A stretch of 5,916 bases of DNA, taken from NCBI GenBank assembly GCA_020445005.1, contig JAGRHM010000611.1, positions 1 to 5,916 on the forward strand, given 5' to 3'. This document shows, piece after piece, positions 1-5,916 of the stretch. This DNA comes from Candidatus Competibacteraceae bacterium. GTDB lineage: Bacteria; Pseudomonadota; Gammaproteobacteria; Competibacterales; Competibacteraceae. The stretch's first letter is position 1, and each line of letters starts with the position of its first letter. Made by a program: the position numbers and the translations under genes. Below the pieces are notes generated by a model. The model had not been told where the DNA came from and ran no database searches. It saw nothing but the letters and a program-made list of their open reading frames with translations.

Positions 1-971
1 TCAAGTTGAAAATTTCGGCGATGACTGACAAGGATCGCGCCGATTTGCAGTTTGCCTACGATCACGAACTGGATTACGTGGCGTTGTCGTTTGTGCGCGA
101 CGCTAACGATGTCAAGGAGCTGATCGACGTCATGCTCACTACGCATGGCCGCAAGATTCCGATCATCGCCAAGATCGAGAAGCCGGAAGCCTTCCGATCC
201 AGCGCGGGCATTATTACCGCTGCGGACGCGATCATGGTGGCGCGTGGCGATCTGGGCGTGGAAACTTCGCCGCAGGAAGTGCCGTTGATGCAGAAGACGT
301 TGATTCGTCAATGCAACATTGCCGGCAAGCCGGTGATCACGGCAACGCAGATGCTGGAATCGATGATCAACAACCCGCGACCGACCCGCGCCGAGGCGAA
401 CGATGTCGCCAACGCGATCATGGACGGCACGGATGCGGTCATGCTGTCGGCGGAAACGGCGGTGGGTCAGTATCCGGTGGACGCAGTGCGGATGATGAAG
501 AATATCGCGCTTAACGTCGAGGCCAGCGAGATTTTCAAGACACTGATGCGCAAGAATGTACTGACGCAGGAGGAATTGCTGGCGAACGCTTGCCTGCGCA
601 TCGAGGATGCGGTGCATTTCGCGACGATAGATCTGGCCGACAAGGTGTGCGCCCGTTACCTGGTCGGTTTCACCAACAGTGGGTCGAGTCTGCTGGGACT
701 GGCCAAATTCCGGCCTTCAATGCCACTGATCGCGTTCAGTCCGAAGCCGGCGACTTTGCGACGATTAGCATTAGTCTGGGGCGTGGAGCCGTTGCAACTG
801 GGCGCGGTCGTGACCTCGGTGGATGATTTGTTGAGTTCAGCGACCGAGTTTCTGTTGAACAAGGGTATGGTTCAGGAAGGGGAAATCGTGGTGTTCACCG
901 CCGGGGTGCCGGTGGGCGTATCCGGCGGCGCGAATATGATCAAGGTGGTCAAGGTGGAGCGAGGGGATTGA
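1..971 (+). CDS. pyk: Pyruvate kinase, C-terminal two thirds (5' end outside window)
   Basis: Pyruvate kinase transfers phosphate from phosphoenolpyruvate to ADP, giving pyruvate and ATP in the last step of glycolysis in the cytoplasm. The frame is open from base 3, so the TTG at base 6 is not the true start. Counting from that codon, the visible part holds the (beta/alpha)8 barrel signature IPIIAKIEKPEAF with K56 and E58, the Mg-binding segment MVARGDLGVE with D82, and the substrate-loop motif ITATQMLESM with T114, followed by RPTRAEANDVANAIMDGTD. The C-terminal allosteric domain follows: FTNSGSSL looks like its phosphate-binding loop, and the end has the usual TAGVPVGVSG. About 322 residues are visible against roughly 470-480 for the family. 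No internal lesion is seen. The isozyme class (fructose-1,6-bisphosphate or AMP activated) cannot be set from this fragment. Confidence 0.97.
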   Translation, partial: KLKISAMTDKDRADLQFAYDHELDYVALSFVRDANDVKELIDVMLTTHGRKIPIIAKIEKPEAFRSSAGIITAADAIMVARGDLGVETSPQEVPLMQKTLIRQCNIAGKPVITATQMLESMINNPRPTRAEANDVANAIMDGTDAVMLSAETAVGQYPVDAVRMMKNIALNVEASEIFKTLMRKNVLTQEELLANACLRIEDAVHFATIDLADKVCARYLVGFTNSGSSLLGLAKFRPSMPLIAFSPKPATLRRLALVWGVEPLQLGAVVTSVDDLLSSATEFLLNKGMVQEGEIVVFTAGVPVGVSGGANMIKVVKVERGD

Positions 972-1004
972 GAGGGTTGAAACTGAAATGCTGTGCGAAC
1001 GCTC

Positions 1005-1457
1005 ATGCAAATCTGGATTGACGCGGACGCCTGTCCGGCGCCGGTGAAAACCATTGTATTTCGCGCTTCGCAACGGGTCCGGATACCGATCACCCTGGTA
1101 GCGAACCAAAGGGCGCAAATGCCTCCTTCTCCGTTGATCAGGGTGGTGCAGGTCAGTCAGGGGTTCGACGCAGCGGATGACTATATCGTTGAACATGCAA
1201 CCGCCAGCGATCTGGTGATCACCGCCGATATTCCCCTGGCGGCGCGACTGGTTGCGCAAGGCATCCCGGCCCTGAACCCACGCGGCGAGTTGTACACGGC
1301 GGATAATATCCAGGAGCGACTGGCCTTACGCAATCTTAAAGAGGAGTTACGGTCGGCGGGCAGTATAATCGGCGGCCCGGCGCCTTATCATGACCGCGAT
1401 AAGCAAGCCTTCGCCAATAGCCTGGATCGCTGGCTGACCCAGCGCCGGGCGGGTTAA
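1005..1457 (+). CDS. yaiI: YaiI/YqxD family (DUF188) PIN/NYN-like protein
   Basis: This 150-residue protein aligns by eye with E. coli YaiI along its whole length: MQIWIDADACP at the N-terminus, LVANQ, GFDAADDYIV, DLVITADIPLAA, ALNPRGELYT and the C-terminal DRDKQAFANSLDRW. The family is classed with PIN/NYN-type nuclease folds. The conserved acidic residues D6, D8, D59 and D75 would fit a metal site, but no physiological role is established. I chose the ATG at 1005 because family members begin MxIWVDADACP; an in-frame GTG at 993 would add only four residues. Neither start has a good Shine-Dalgarno sequence at normal distance. The gene lies 33 bases after pyk on the same strand with no terminator visible between, so co-transcription with pyk is likely. 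The family assignment is firm and the function unknown. Confidence 0.93.
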   Translation: MQIWIDADACPAPVKTIVFRASQRVRIPITLVANQRAQMPPSPLIRVVQVSQGFDAADDYIVEHATASDLVITADIPLAARLVAQGIPALNPRGELYTADNIQERLALRNLKEELRSAGSIIGGPAPYHDRDKQAFANSLDRWLTQRRAG

Positions 1458-1480
1458 TCCAGCGAACGTCCCCTTAAACC

Positions 1481-1507
1481 ATCGAGTTTGGTCTAGAACA
1501 ACTCGAT
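1481..1507. repeat. 8-bp inverted repeat at convergent gene ends
   Basis: ATCGAGTT (1481-1488) and AACTCGAT (1500-1507) are perfect inverted copies around an 11-base loop that contains the stop codon of the CheZ-like gene. They lie just past the end of the YaiI-like gene, so the hairpin could act as a terminator in both directions. No run of T follows on either strand, so an intrinsic terminator is not proven. It may also be chance. Confidence 0.35.
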
Positions 1508-2080
1508 ATCTTCCTCATCGTCGCCGGCAGCGGTGGCCTTGCGCTTCTTATTCTCCATAGCCTCGATGTAGATCGCCAGGGCCTGCTTGACGCTCTTACC
1601 TTCCATAACCGCTTCAAACATCAGGCGCTCCTCTTCCATGGTATAGCGCGATTTGATTTTCTCCTGCATACCCAACCATTCATACGGGTTATACAACCGC
1701 TTGGCGTCGGAAACCAGATTGGCCAGCGAACCCAGACTGGAAGTGACATGGCTTAGACGCTGCGTCAGCTTGTCGTAGAACTGAAAGGCGACAATCGCCG
1801 AGCGCATCATCTCACTGATCGTTGCACAGCTCTCAATCATGGCCGCCTTGGCCGCTTCGTTCTCTGGCGTATCCGGGAGGGAGGCAGCGGTTCTTTCAAT
1901 CATCTTGACTTGCCCGACCATCGAAGTGAAGGAGTTGCTAAGCGCCTCCACCGAACCATCGCTGTCGCGCATGGATACTTCAATTTGCGCAACGGAGAGC
2001 GCCAGCATCAAAATGGTTTCGCGGATCTGGCTCCAGTCCAGGTCGGGATTGCGCGCGGTCGAACCTTGCACTTCGATCAT
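1493..2080 (-). CDS. CheZ-like helical protein, putative chemotaxis phosphatase
   Basis: This 195-residue protein appears mostly helical, with no signal peptide and no membrane segment. Residues 98-111 (VAFQFYDKLTQRLS) resemble the active-site helix of CheZ, where an Asp and a Gln four residues later (D143 and Q147 in E. coli) drive dephosphorylation of CheY-P; here they would be D103 and Q107. The chain ends in an acidic tail closing with a short hydrophobic segment, DDEEDIELF. That recalls the C-terminal CheY-binding peptide of CheZ, which is also acidic and ends in Phe. Overall identity to CheZ looks low, so the role in CheY-P removal is inferred. The start is well supported: AAGGAG lies six bases before the ATG. 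No cheY, cheA or flagellar gene is in the window. Alternatives are a CheZ-superfamily protein of another signalling pathway, or an uncharacterised coiled-coil protein. Confidence 0.55.
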   Translation of the reverse strand: MIEVQGSTARNPDLDWSQIRETILMLALSVAQIEVSMRDSDGSVEALSNSFTSMVGQVKMIERTAASLPDTPENEAAKAAMIESCATISEMMRSAIVAFQFYDKLTQRLSHVTSSLGSLANLVSDAKRLYNPYEWLGMQEKIKSRYTMEEERLMFEAVMEGKSVKQALAIYIEAMENKKRKATAAGDDEEDIELF

Positions 2081-2086
2081 GTTGTT

Positions 2087-2092
2087 CTCCTT
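2087..2092 (-). promoter_or_regulatory. Shine-Dalgarno site of the CheZ-like gene
   Basis: AAGGAG reads on the minus strand six bases before the ATG at 2080. It is a near-consensus site at ideal spacing and supports this start codon and the reality of the gene. Confidence 0.8.
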
Positions 2093-2165
2093 GGAATCGT
2101 GTAATGGGAGCTCAAAAAATCCTGTTCTTAATACAATACCTTCGCCAACTAGCCTCCCCTCAAGC

Positions 2166-2177
2166 GACCTTAAGGTC
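2166..2177. repeat. 12-bp perfect palindrome
   Basis: GACCTTAAGGTC is a perfect palindrome ending five bases before the outer TA of the insertion sequence. It lies in the roughly 100-base gene-free stretch upstream of the CheZ-like gene. It could be an operator half-site pair, the remnant of a hairpin, or chance. No strong promoter could be recognised in this stretch. Confidence 0.35.
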
Positions 2178-2182
2178 TTGAT

Positions 2183-2216
2183 TATACTTCACGCCGCCAT
2201 AACTTGTGATTCTTTG
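2183..2216 (+). repeat. Left terminal inverted repeat of the IS630 element
   Basis: The first 34 bases, including the flanking TA, match the reverse complement of 3284-3317 at 23 of 34 positions. The outermost seven bases, TATACTT, are identical, and CATAA is shared further in. The transposase stop codon (2189-2191) lies inside this repeat. Confidence 0.82.
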
Positions 2217-3230
2217 AAGGTCTGAAACTTCAGTGTTAACAAGGAATCCAGTTCTTTCTTGTAGGTGGTATGGGTTTGCGCCAAGCAGTCGGAAATGGCC
2301 TGCTTGAAGTCTTGAAAGTGAGCGTAATACGTCGCATACAAACAGGTCTTCTTGACAAATTTCCATACACGCTCAATCAGATTCAAGTTGGGCAAGTACG
2401 CGGGCAAGTACAGGAGTTCAATTTGGAGTGAGGCAGCCAAAGCCGTGACCCGCTCACATTTCTGGTAGCGGGCGTTATCCAGGATCAGGGTTATGGGCAC
2501 CCCCAAGTGCTGCGCGGCCAGTTGGCGGCGTAAATCACACGCCGTGCGCATTGATATAGGTATCGTTCGCCACCGTGATCAACTCGTGGGTAATGGCGTT
2601 CAACGCCCCCAAGACATTGAAGCGTTGGCGCCCCGTGGGTGCCCGGATCAATACACGGGCAAAGCACCAGAGCATTCCTAAAAACGGTGCCAAGACGCAG
2701 TGAGCGGCATCCACAAAAAACACCGCCCGTGGCCCCGCCTTGGCTTGCTCCAGGCGAGGTTCCAATGCGGTGGTTTTGAAGGTTTCTTGGGCCTCCACGT
2801 CCGCTTTGGCCGGAATCATCCCCACTTTCCGGCACTTCATCCCTAGGTGTTTTAGGAACACACGAACCCGGTCTGGACTGCGCCGCACCCCCGTCAGGGC
2901 TTCAATCGCCGCCATCGCCTGCTTGGCACTGGCCGGCGGATGCTTCTGAAAATACGCTTCCAGGGTCCCTTGATACCCCCTTAATTCACTCTGGGGGCGG
3001 TAAAACCGCACCGTTTTGAGCGCCCCCACCCCGCCCTCCTGGTAGGCCCGCAGGTAGCTGGTTAAGGTGGTGGAACTGATCCCGATCAGCCGACTCATCG
3101 CGCGATGGGCCACTCCTTGACTCTTCAACCATAGCGCTTCCATCTTGCGTTGTACCCGGGGATGCGGATGATGGTAGCGTTCGTAGTGGAGGCGCTGCTT
3201 TTCCGCTTCGGTGAACTCAAGCTTGATCAT
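2189..3230 (-). pseudogene. IS630-family DDE transposase, split by a frameshift
   Basis: The transposase would cut and join the ends of the IS at TA sites. It is read in two frames. The first (3230-2535) has an N-terminal helix-turn-helix region (about residues 28-65, with SRLIGISSTTLTSYL), a second DNA-binding segment (about 115-145) and the first catalytic Asp in FFVDAAH (D174). It stops after NDTYINAHGV. The second frame (ATG at 2551, stop at 2189) continues the protein with LILDNARYQ and NLNLIERVWKFVKK. Its Asp and Glu are 34 residues apart, the DD34E spacing of this family. Restoring TG in the GTGTGA at 2535-2540 gives one frame of about 347 residues, the usual length. All three catalytic residues remain, so the lesion looks recent. 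Programmed frameshifting or a sequencing error are alternatives. There is no good Shine-Dalgarno site before either ATG. Confidence 0.9.
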
Positions 3231-3254
3231 GGGCTGTTCATCAACGAGGCTGAA

Positions 3255-3283
3255 GGCATAGGAAGTTATCAGATTTTGGTCAA
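3255..3283 (-). promoter_or_regulatory. Possible transposase promoter
   Basis: On the minus strand TTGACC (3278-3283) and TATGCC (3255-3260) are 17 bases apart, upstream of the transposase ATG at 3230. The -35 matches consensus at five of six bases but the -10 at only three of six, so this is a weak candidate. Confidence 0.25.
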
Positions 3284-3317
3284 CAAAAAGTCTAAACTTA
3301 TGCCACGGCTAAGTATA
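3284..3317 (-). repeat. Right terminal inverted repeat of the IS630 element
   Basis: Read on the minus strand this segment begins TATACTT and pairs with the left repeat at 23 of 34 positions. It lies about 50 bases upstream of the transposase start and 15 bases from the gcvPA stop codon. Confidence 0.82.
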
Positions 3318-3332
3318 GAATGGCGACAGTCC

Positions 3333-4688
3333 TTAAACCACCTGTGCCAACGCCTCGGCATACCGCTGTAAATCCGCTTCAGTCCGGGTCTCGGTCGCGC
3401 AAACCAGCAGTGCATCGCCCAATTCAGAATATGGATTGCTCAGATCGAATCCACCGAGAACGCCGCGCGCCAGCAATCCCTCCAGCACTTCGCTAGCCGG
3501 GCGCGGCAATTTCAACACAGCTTCATGGAAGACCGGACGGTCAAATGCGGCGCTGACGCCTGGAATCGCCGTCAATTGCTCCATCAGCATTCGGGTGTTC
3601 GCATGACAGGTTGCAGCGACCTGTTCCAGACCCTGCGGACCCAGCAGCGACAAATACAAAGTAGCGGCAGTGATCATCAAACCCTGATTCGTGCAAATAT
3701 TGGAAGTGGCCTTGGAGCGGCGGATGTGTTGCTCGCGGGCCTGCAAGGTCAGGGTAAAACCGGTTTTGCCCTCCAGATCGACGGTGCGCCCAACCAGCCG
3801 GCCGGGCATCTGCCGTACTAACTCCTTTCGGCAACAAAGGAAGCCGAAATAGGGACCGCCTGAATTGAGCGGCGAGCCGAACGGCTGACCGTCGCCGCAA
3901 GCAATGTCAACGCCGACGCGACCCCATTCGCCCGGCGGCTTGAGCACCGCCAGCGCGGTGGGATTCACCACTGCTACCGTCAACATATCATGGCGGTGCG
4001 CCCAATCGGCCAGTTCATCAACCTCCTCCAGCACCCCAAAGAAATTGGGTTGCTGGATCACCAGCGCCGCGAAATCCTGGCCGGCATACGGTGCCAGCGC
4101 CTCTTCCGGGATATGGCCGCCCGCTAGGTCGTAAGGCAGCTCCACCAGTTCGATGTCCTGATTATGCACAATCGCGCGGGCTGCCTGACGGTAGAAGGGG
4201 TGCAGCGTGCGCGGCATCAAGACCCGTTTCGATTTGGACTTCCGGTTGGCGCGCACCGCCATTAACAAACCTTCAGCCAGCGCCGACGCCCCGTCATACA
4301 ACGAGGCGTTCGACACGGCCAAGCCGGTCAGGCCAGCCATCATGCTCTGGTATTCGTAGAGTACTTGCAGCGTACCCTGGCTGGCCTCCGGCTGATAGGG
4401 CGTGTAGGCGCTATAAAATTCCCCACGGCCGGCGATTTCCCAGACCGCCGCTGGAATATGGTGTTCATAAGCGCCAGCGCCCAGGAAACACAGCGGTTGT
4501 GGAATCGCTGCCGCCCGCTCGGTCATCAACCGGCTCACCTGCCACTCGCTCAGGGCATCCGGTAGGGTGGGCAACTCCCCGATCCGCAGCGAGGACGGAA
4601 TTTCCTCGAACAGGGCTTCAAGGGTAGGAACGTCAATCGCGTCCAGCATCGCCCGGACATCGTCCGGAGTGTGGGGGATAAACGGCAT
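3333..4688 (-). CDS. gcvPA: Glycine dehydrogenase (decarboxylating) subunit 1
   Basis: GcvPA is the N-terminal half of the P-protein. With GcvPB it decarboxylates glycine and loads the aminomethyl group onto the lipoyl arm of GcvH. The 451 residues match the usual length of about 450. Visible family motifs are [15 protein letters not shown] at the start, [12 protein letters not shown] (68-79), [14 protein letters not shown] (95-108), [12 protein letters not shown] (111-122), [10 protein letters not shown] (127-136), [17 protein letters not shown] (267-283) and [10 protein letters not shown] (326-335). It lacks a PLP lysine, as expected, because that residue is in GcvPB. The frame is intact. 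AAGGAGG lies 11 bases before the ATG and overlaps the stop codon of gcvH, which implies coupled translation. gcvPB does not follow; an insertion sequence starts 15 bases beyond the stop codon. Confidence 0.97.
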   Translation of the reverse strand: MPFIPHTPDDVRAMLDAIDVPTLEALFEEIPSSLRIGELPTLPDALSEWQVSRLMTERAAAIPQPLCFLGAGAYEHHIPAAVWEIAGRGEFYSAYTPYQPEASQGTLQVLYEYQSMMAGLTGLAVSNASLYDGASALAEGLLMAVRANRKSKSKRVLMPRTLHPFYRQAARAIVHNQDIELVELPYDLAGGHIPEEALAPYAGQDFAALVIQQPNFFGVLEEVDELADWAHRHDMLTVAVVNPTALAVLKPPGEWGRVGVDIACGDGQPFGSPLNSGGPYFGFLCCRKELVRQMPGRLVGRTVDLEGKTGFTLTLQAREQHIRRSKATSNICTNQGLMITAATLYLSLLGPQGLEQVAATCHANTRMLMEQLTAIPGVSAAFDRPVFHEAVLKLPRPASEVLEGLLARGVLGGFDLSNPYSELGDALLVCATETRTEADLQRYAEALAQVV

Positions 4689-4699
4689 GATAGAGAGCG

Positions 4700-4706
4700 C
4701 CTCCTT
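4700..4706 (-). promoter_or_regulatory. Shine-Dalgarno site of gcvPA overlapping the gcvH stop
   Basis: AAGGAGG reads on the minus strand 11 bases before the gcvPA ATG. Its first bases belong to the TAA of gcvH (4705-4707). The overlap suggests translational coupling of the two genes, which would help keep their products in proportion. Confidence 0.7.
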
Positions 4707-5136
4707 AACCGGCCAACTTGGCGTTAGTTAATGAGCCTTCCTCGTCTTCGTCCTCGTCAATCGCAATCAGTTCGTAAGCAGCAGCGTCCAGCAAGCCTTC
4801 CAGGTCGGCGCTGGTCTTGATGCGCAAAATCCAACCTTCCTCATAGGGGTCTTCATTAATCAATTCCGGATTGTCCGCCAGCAGTTCATTCACTTCGACA
4901 ATCACACCATCCACCGGACTGTAGACATCCGAGGCCGCTTTCACCGATTCAACCACGGCGCAACCTTCGGCGACGGCGACTACCCGGCCCACTTCCGGCA
5001 ATTCCACAAACACTAGATCGCCTAGCAGATGCTGAGCATGATCGGTGATGCCGACAGTAACGATGCCGTCTTCCTGGGAGCGCACCCATTCATGGGTCTC
5101 GGTATAATGCAGTTCAGAAGGGATAGTGCTGCTCAT
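4705..5136 (-). CDS. gcvH: Glycine cleavage system H protein (lipoyl carrier)
   Basis: GcvH carries the aminomethyl group from the P-protein to GcvT on a lipoyl-lysine arm. The family pattern is clear: [10 protein letters not shown] near the N-terminus, [25 protein letters not shown], then the lipoylation segment [18 protein letters not shown] with the modified Lys at residue 66, [16 protein letters not shown], and LLDAAAYE. There are two adjacent ATG codons (5139 and 5136). GAGGAG is three bases before the first and six before the second, so the second is preferred, giving 143 residues. E. coli GcvH has 129 residues and ends shortly after the equivalent of AAYE. This protein continues with an acidic stretch, DEDEDEEG, and a short tail, NAKLAG. 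Its stop codon overlaps the gcvPA ribosome-binding site. Confidence 0.97.
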   Translation of the reverse strand: MSSTIPSELHYTETHEWVRSQEDGIVTVGITDHAQHLLGDLVFVELPEVGRVVAVAEGCAVVESVKAASDVYSPVDGVIVEVNELLADNPELINEDPYEEGWILRIKTSADLEGLLDAAAYELIAIDEDEDEEGSLTNAKLAG

Positions 5137-5142
5137 CATCGA

Positions 5143-5148
5143 CTCCTC
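5143..5148 (-). promoter_or_regulatory. Shine-Dalgarno site deciding the gcvH start
   Basis: GAGGAG reads on the minus strand three bases from the ATG at 5139 but six from the ATG at 5136. The spacing favours the second ATG. Confidence 0.65.
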
Positions 5149-5151
5149 AAC

Positions 5152-5187
5152 AGGTTGGATCGGAATAAAAACAGTTAGGTTGGAACG
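5152..5187. repeat. Short direct repeat between gcvT and gcvH
   Basis: AGGTTGGATCG (5152-5162) and AGGTTGGAACG (5177-5187) match at 10 of 11 bases and are 25 bases apart, in the 57-base gap between gcvT and the gcvH start. No function is evident. They may come from a small duplication. Confidence 0.35.
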
Positions 5188-5193
5188 ATTGGA

Positions 5194-5916
5194 TTACGAA
5201 GGACGGGAAATAAAGGGCGGCTTGACCACTTGCGCGGACAGCCGCTTACCACGCACGTCGACCTGGCAATGTTCGCCCACGCCCGTCATCACCCGCGCCA
5301 GGGCGATGCCCCGATTCAAGGTCGGCGAGAATGCGCCGCTGGTCGTGACGCCGATTTCCCGGTCGCCATCATGGACGGTCTGATGACTGCGCAATACGCC
5401 GCGCTCTTCCAGTACGAGACCTACGAAAGTTTGTGGCGCTCCAGCGGCCCGTTGCTGTTCCAGGGCGGCGCGGCCGATAAAATCACGATCCGGCGGTTGC
5501 CAGGCCACCGTCCAACCCAGCCCGGAGACCAGCGGAGTCGTGGTTTCATCCATGTCGCTGCCGTAGAGACTCATGCCGGCTTCGAGACGCAGCGTATCGC
5601 GCGCGCCCAGTCCACAGGGGGCGACGCCGGCGTCTAATAACCGCTTCCAAAGCGCCGGCGCGTCCTCGACAGACGGCATGATTTCCACCCCATCTTCACC
5701 GGTGTAGCCGGTGCGGGCGATGAACGCGCCGCCACTGTCCACGGCGTGAAAGCGGCCACTGGCGCGCACCGCTTGCAGAGTCGGGGCATCCAAAACGGTT
5801 TCCAGTTTCGCCAGGGCTTCCGGCCCCTGCACCGCCAGCATGGCCAGGTCGTCACGTTCACGCCAAGCGGCGTTAAAGCGTTCCGCCAGTGGCGCGATCC
5901 AGGCCAGGTCTTTATC
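5194..5916 (-). CDS. gcvT: Aminomethyltransferase (T protein), C-terminal two thirds; 5' end outside window
   Basis: GcvT takes the aminomethyl group from lipoyl-GcvH, releases ammonia and makes 5,10-methylenetetrahydrofolate. The frame is open to the window edge at 5916, so the ATG at 5841 is internal. The visible part, 240 residues against about 360 for the family, begins DKDLAWIAPLAERFNA and runs through RDDLAMLAVQGPEA, RTGYTGEDGVEI, the family motif GLGARDTLRLEAGMSLYG, DETTTPLVSGLGWTV, and EIGVTTSGAFSPTLNRGIAL to the C-terminal VVKPPFISRPS. No lesion is seen. It is the first gene of the visible gcvT-gcvH-gcvPA run, and any glycine-responsive leader or promoter would lie outside the window, upstream of gcvT. 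Confidence 0.96.
   Translation of the reverse strand, partial: DKDLAWIAPLAERFNAAWRERDDLAMLAVQGPEALAKLETVLDAPTLQAVRASGRFHAVDSGGAFIARTGYTGEDGVEIMPSVEDAPALWKRLLDAGVAPCGLGARDTLRLEAGMSLYGSDMDETTTPLVSGLGWTVAWQPPDRDFIGRAALEQQRAAGAPQTFVGLVLEERGVLRSHQTVHDGDREIGVTTSGAFSPTLNRGIALARVMTGVGEHCQVDVRGKRLSAQVVKPPFISRPS

Larger units (their letters stand above)
2185..3315 (-). mobile_element. IS630-family insertion sequence, complete ends, transposase frameshifted
   Basis: The element spans about 1.13 kb, normal for IS630. It is bounded by imperfect terminal inverted repeats and flanked by TA on both sides (2183-2184 and 3316-3317), fitting the TA target duplication of the IS630/Tc1-mariner group. Because both ends read TATACTT inwards, the exact boundary is uncertain by one TA. 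It carries one transposase gene, on the minus strand and co-directional with the gcv operon. It sits between gcvPA (stop codon 15 bases beyond the outer TA) and the CheZ-like gene (start about 100 bases away) and interrupts neither. Intact ends mean it could still be moved if transposase were supplied in trans. Confidence 0.92.

Noticed and set aside
837..1259. A 140-codon minus-strand frame across the end of pyk and the start of the YaiI-like gene
   Set aside because: It is antisense to two conserved genes and has no family features.
1839..2225. A 128-codon open frame on the plus strand opposite the CheZ-like gene
   Set aside because: It runs across the start of the CheZ-like gene and into the left end of the IS, and shows no recognisable domain. 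The minus-strand gene has a strong ribosome-binding site.
2491..2835. A 114-codon minus-strand frame inside the transposase gene
   Set aside because: It overlaps the catalytic coding region in the third frame and its translation resembles no transposase segment, so it is a shadow of the real gene.
1470..3340. The shared 10-mer CCTTAAACCA near 1472 and 3331, considered as possible attachment sites
   Set aside because: It is too short, lies outside the IS ends, and no integrase or cargo lies between. Chance similarity is likely.
4091..4627. A 178-codon open frame on the plus strand opposite gcvPA
   Set aside because: It is fully antisense to a well-conserved gene, has a low-complexity Pro/Arg/Ala-rich translation, and is explained by codon bias in GC-rich DNA.
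1..5916. CRISPR array, tRNA, rRNA, riboswitch or toxin-antitoxin pair
   Set aside because: No regular repeat-spacer pattern, no cloverleaf or rRNA segment, and no small paired genes were seen. A glycine riboswitch, if present, would lie upstream of gcvT outside the window.

Overview
The window looks like ordinary chromosome from a proteobacterium, most likely a gammaproteobacterium with moderately high GC. The evidence is the split glycine decarboxylase (a separate GcvPA subunit) behind gcvT and gcvH, a YaiI/YqxD-family gene, a CheZ-like protein and an IS630-type insertion sequence. I cannot name the genus; a Competibacter-like lineage is only a guess.

Layout, left to right. Bases 1-971 (+) hold the 3' two thirds of a pyruvate kinase gene. 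It is followed after 33 bases by a complete YaiI/YqxD-family gene (1005-1457, +). A 35-base convergent gap with an inverted repeat separates this from a 195-residue helical protein on the minus strand (1493-2080) carrying a CheZ-like D-x-x-x-Q motif. About 100 bases without a gene follow. Then comes a whole IS630-family element (about 2185-3315), flanked by TA, with imperfect 34-base terminal inverted repeats and a transposase gene broken into two frames. The rest is the glycine cleavage operon on the minus strand, read right to left: gcvT (5' end outside the window), gcvH, gcvPA.

GcvT, GcvH and GcvPA are three of the four polypeptides needed in organisms with a split P-protein. GcvPA pairs with GcvPB, which carries the PLP lysine, to decarboxylate glycine onto lipoyl-GcvH; GcvT then passes the methylene group to tetrahydrofolate. 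gcvPB, which often follows gcvPA directly, is absent here, and the insertion sequence begins 15 bases past the gcvPA stop codon. Pyruvate kinase and the YaiI-like protein have no evident functional link to this operon.

I found no convincing new multi-gene system. The points most worth a second look are the orphan CheZ-like protein, the missing gcvPB with the IS at that spot, and the two-frame transposase.
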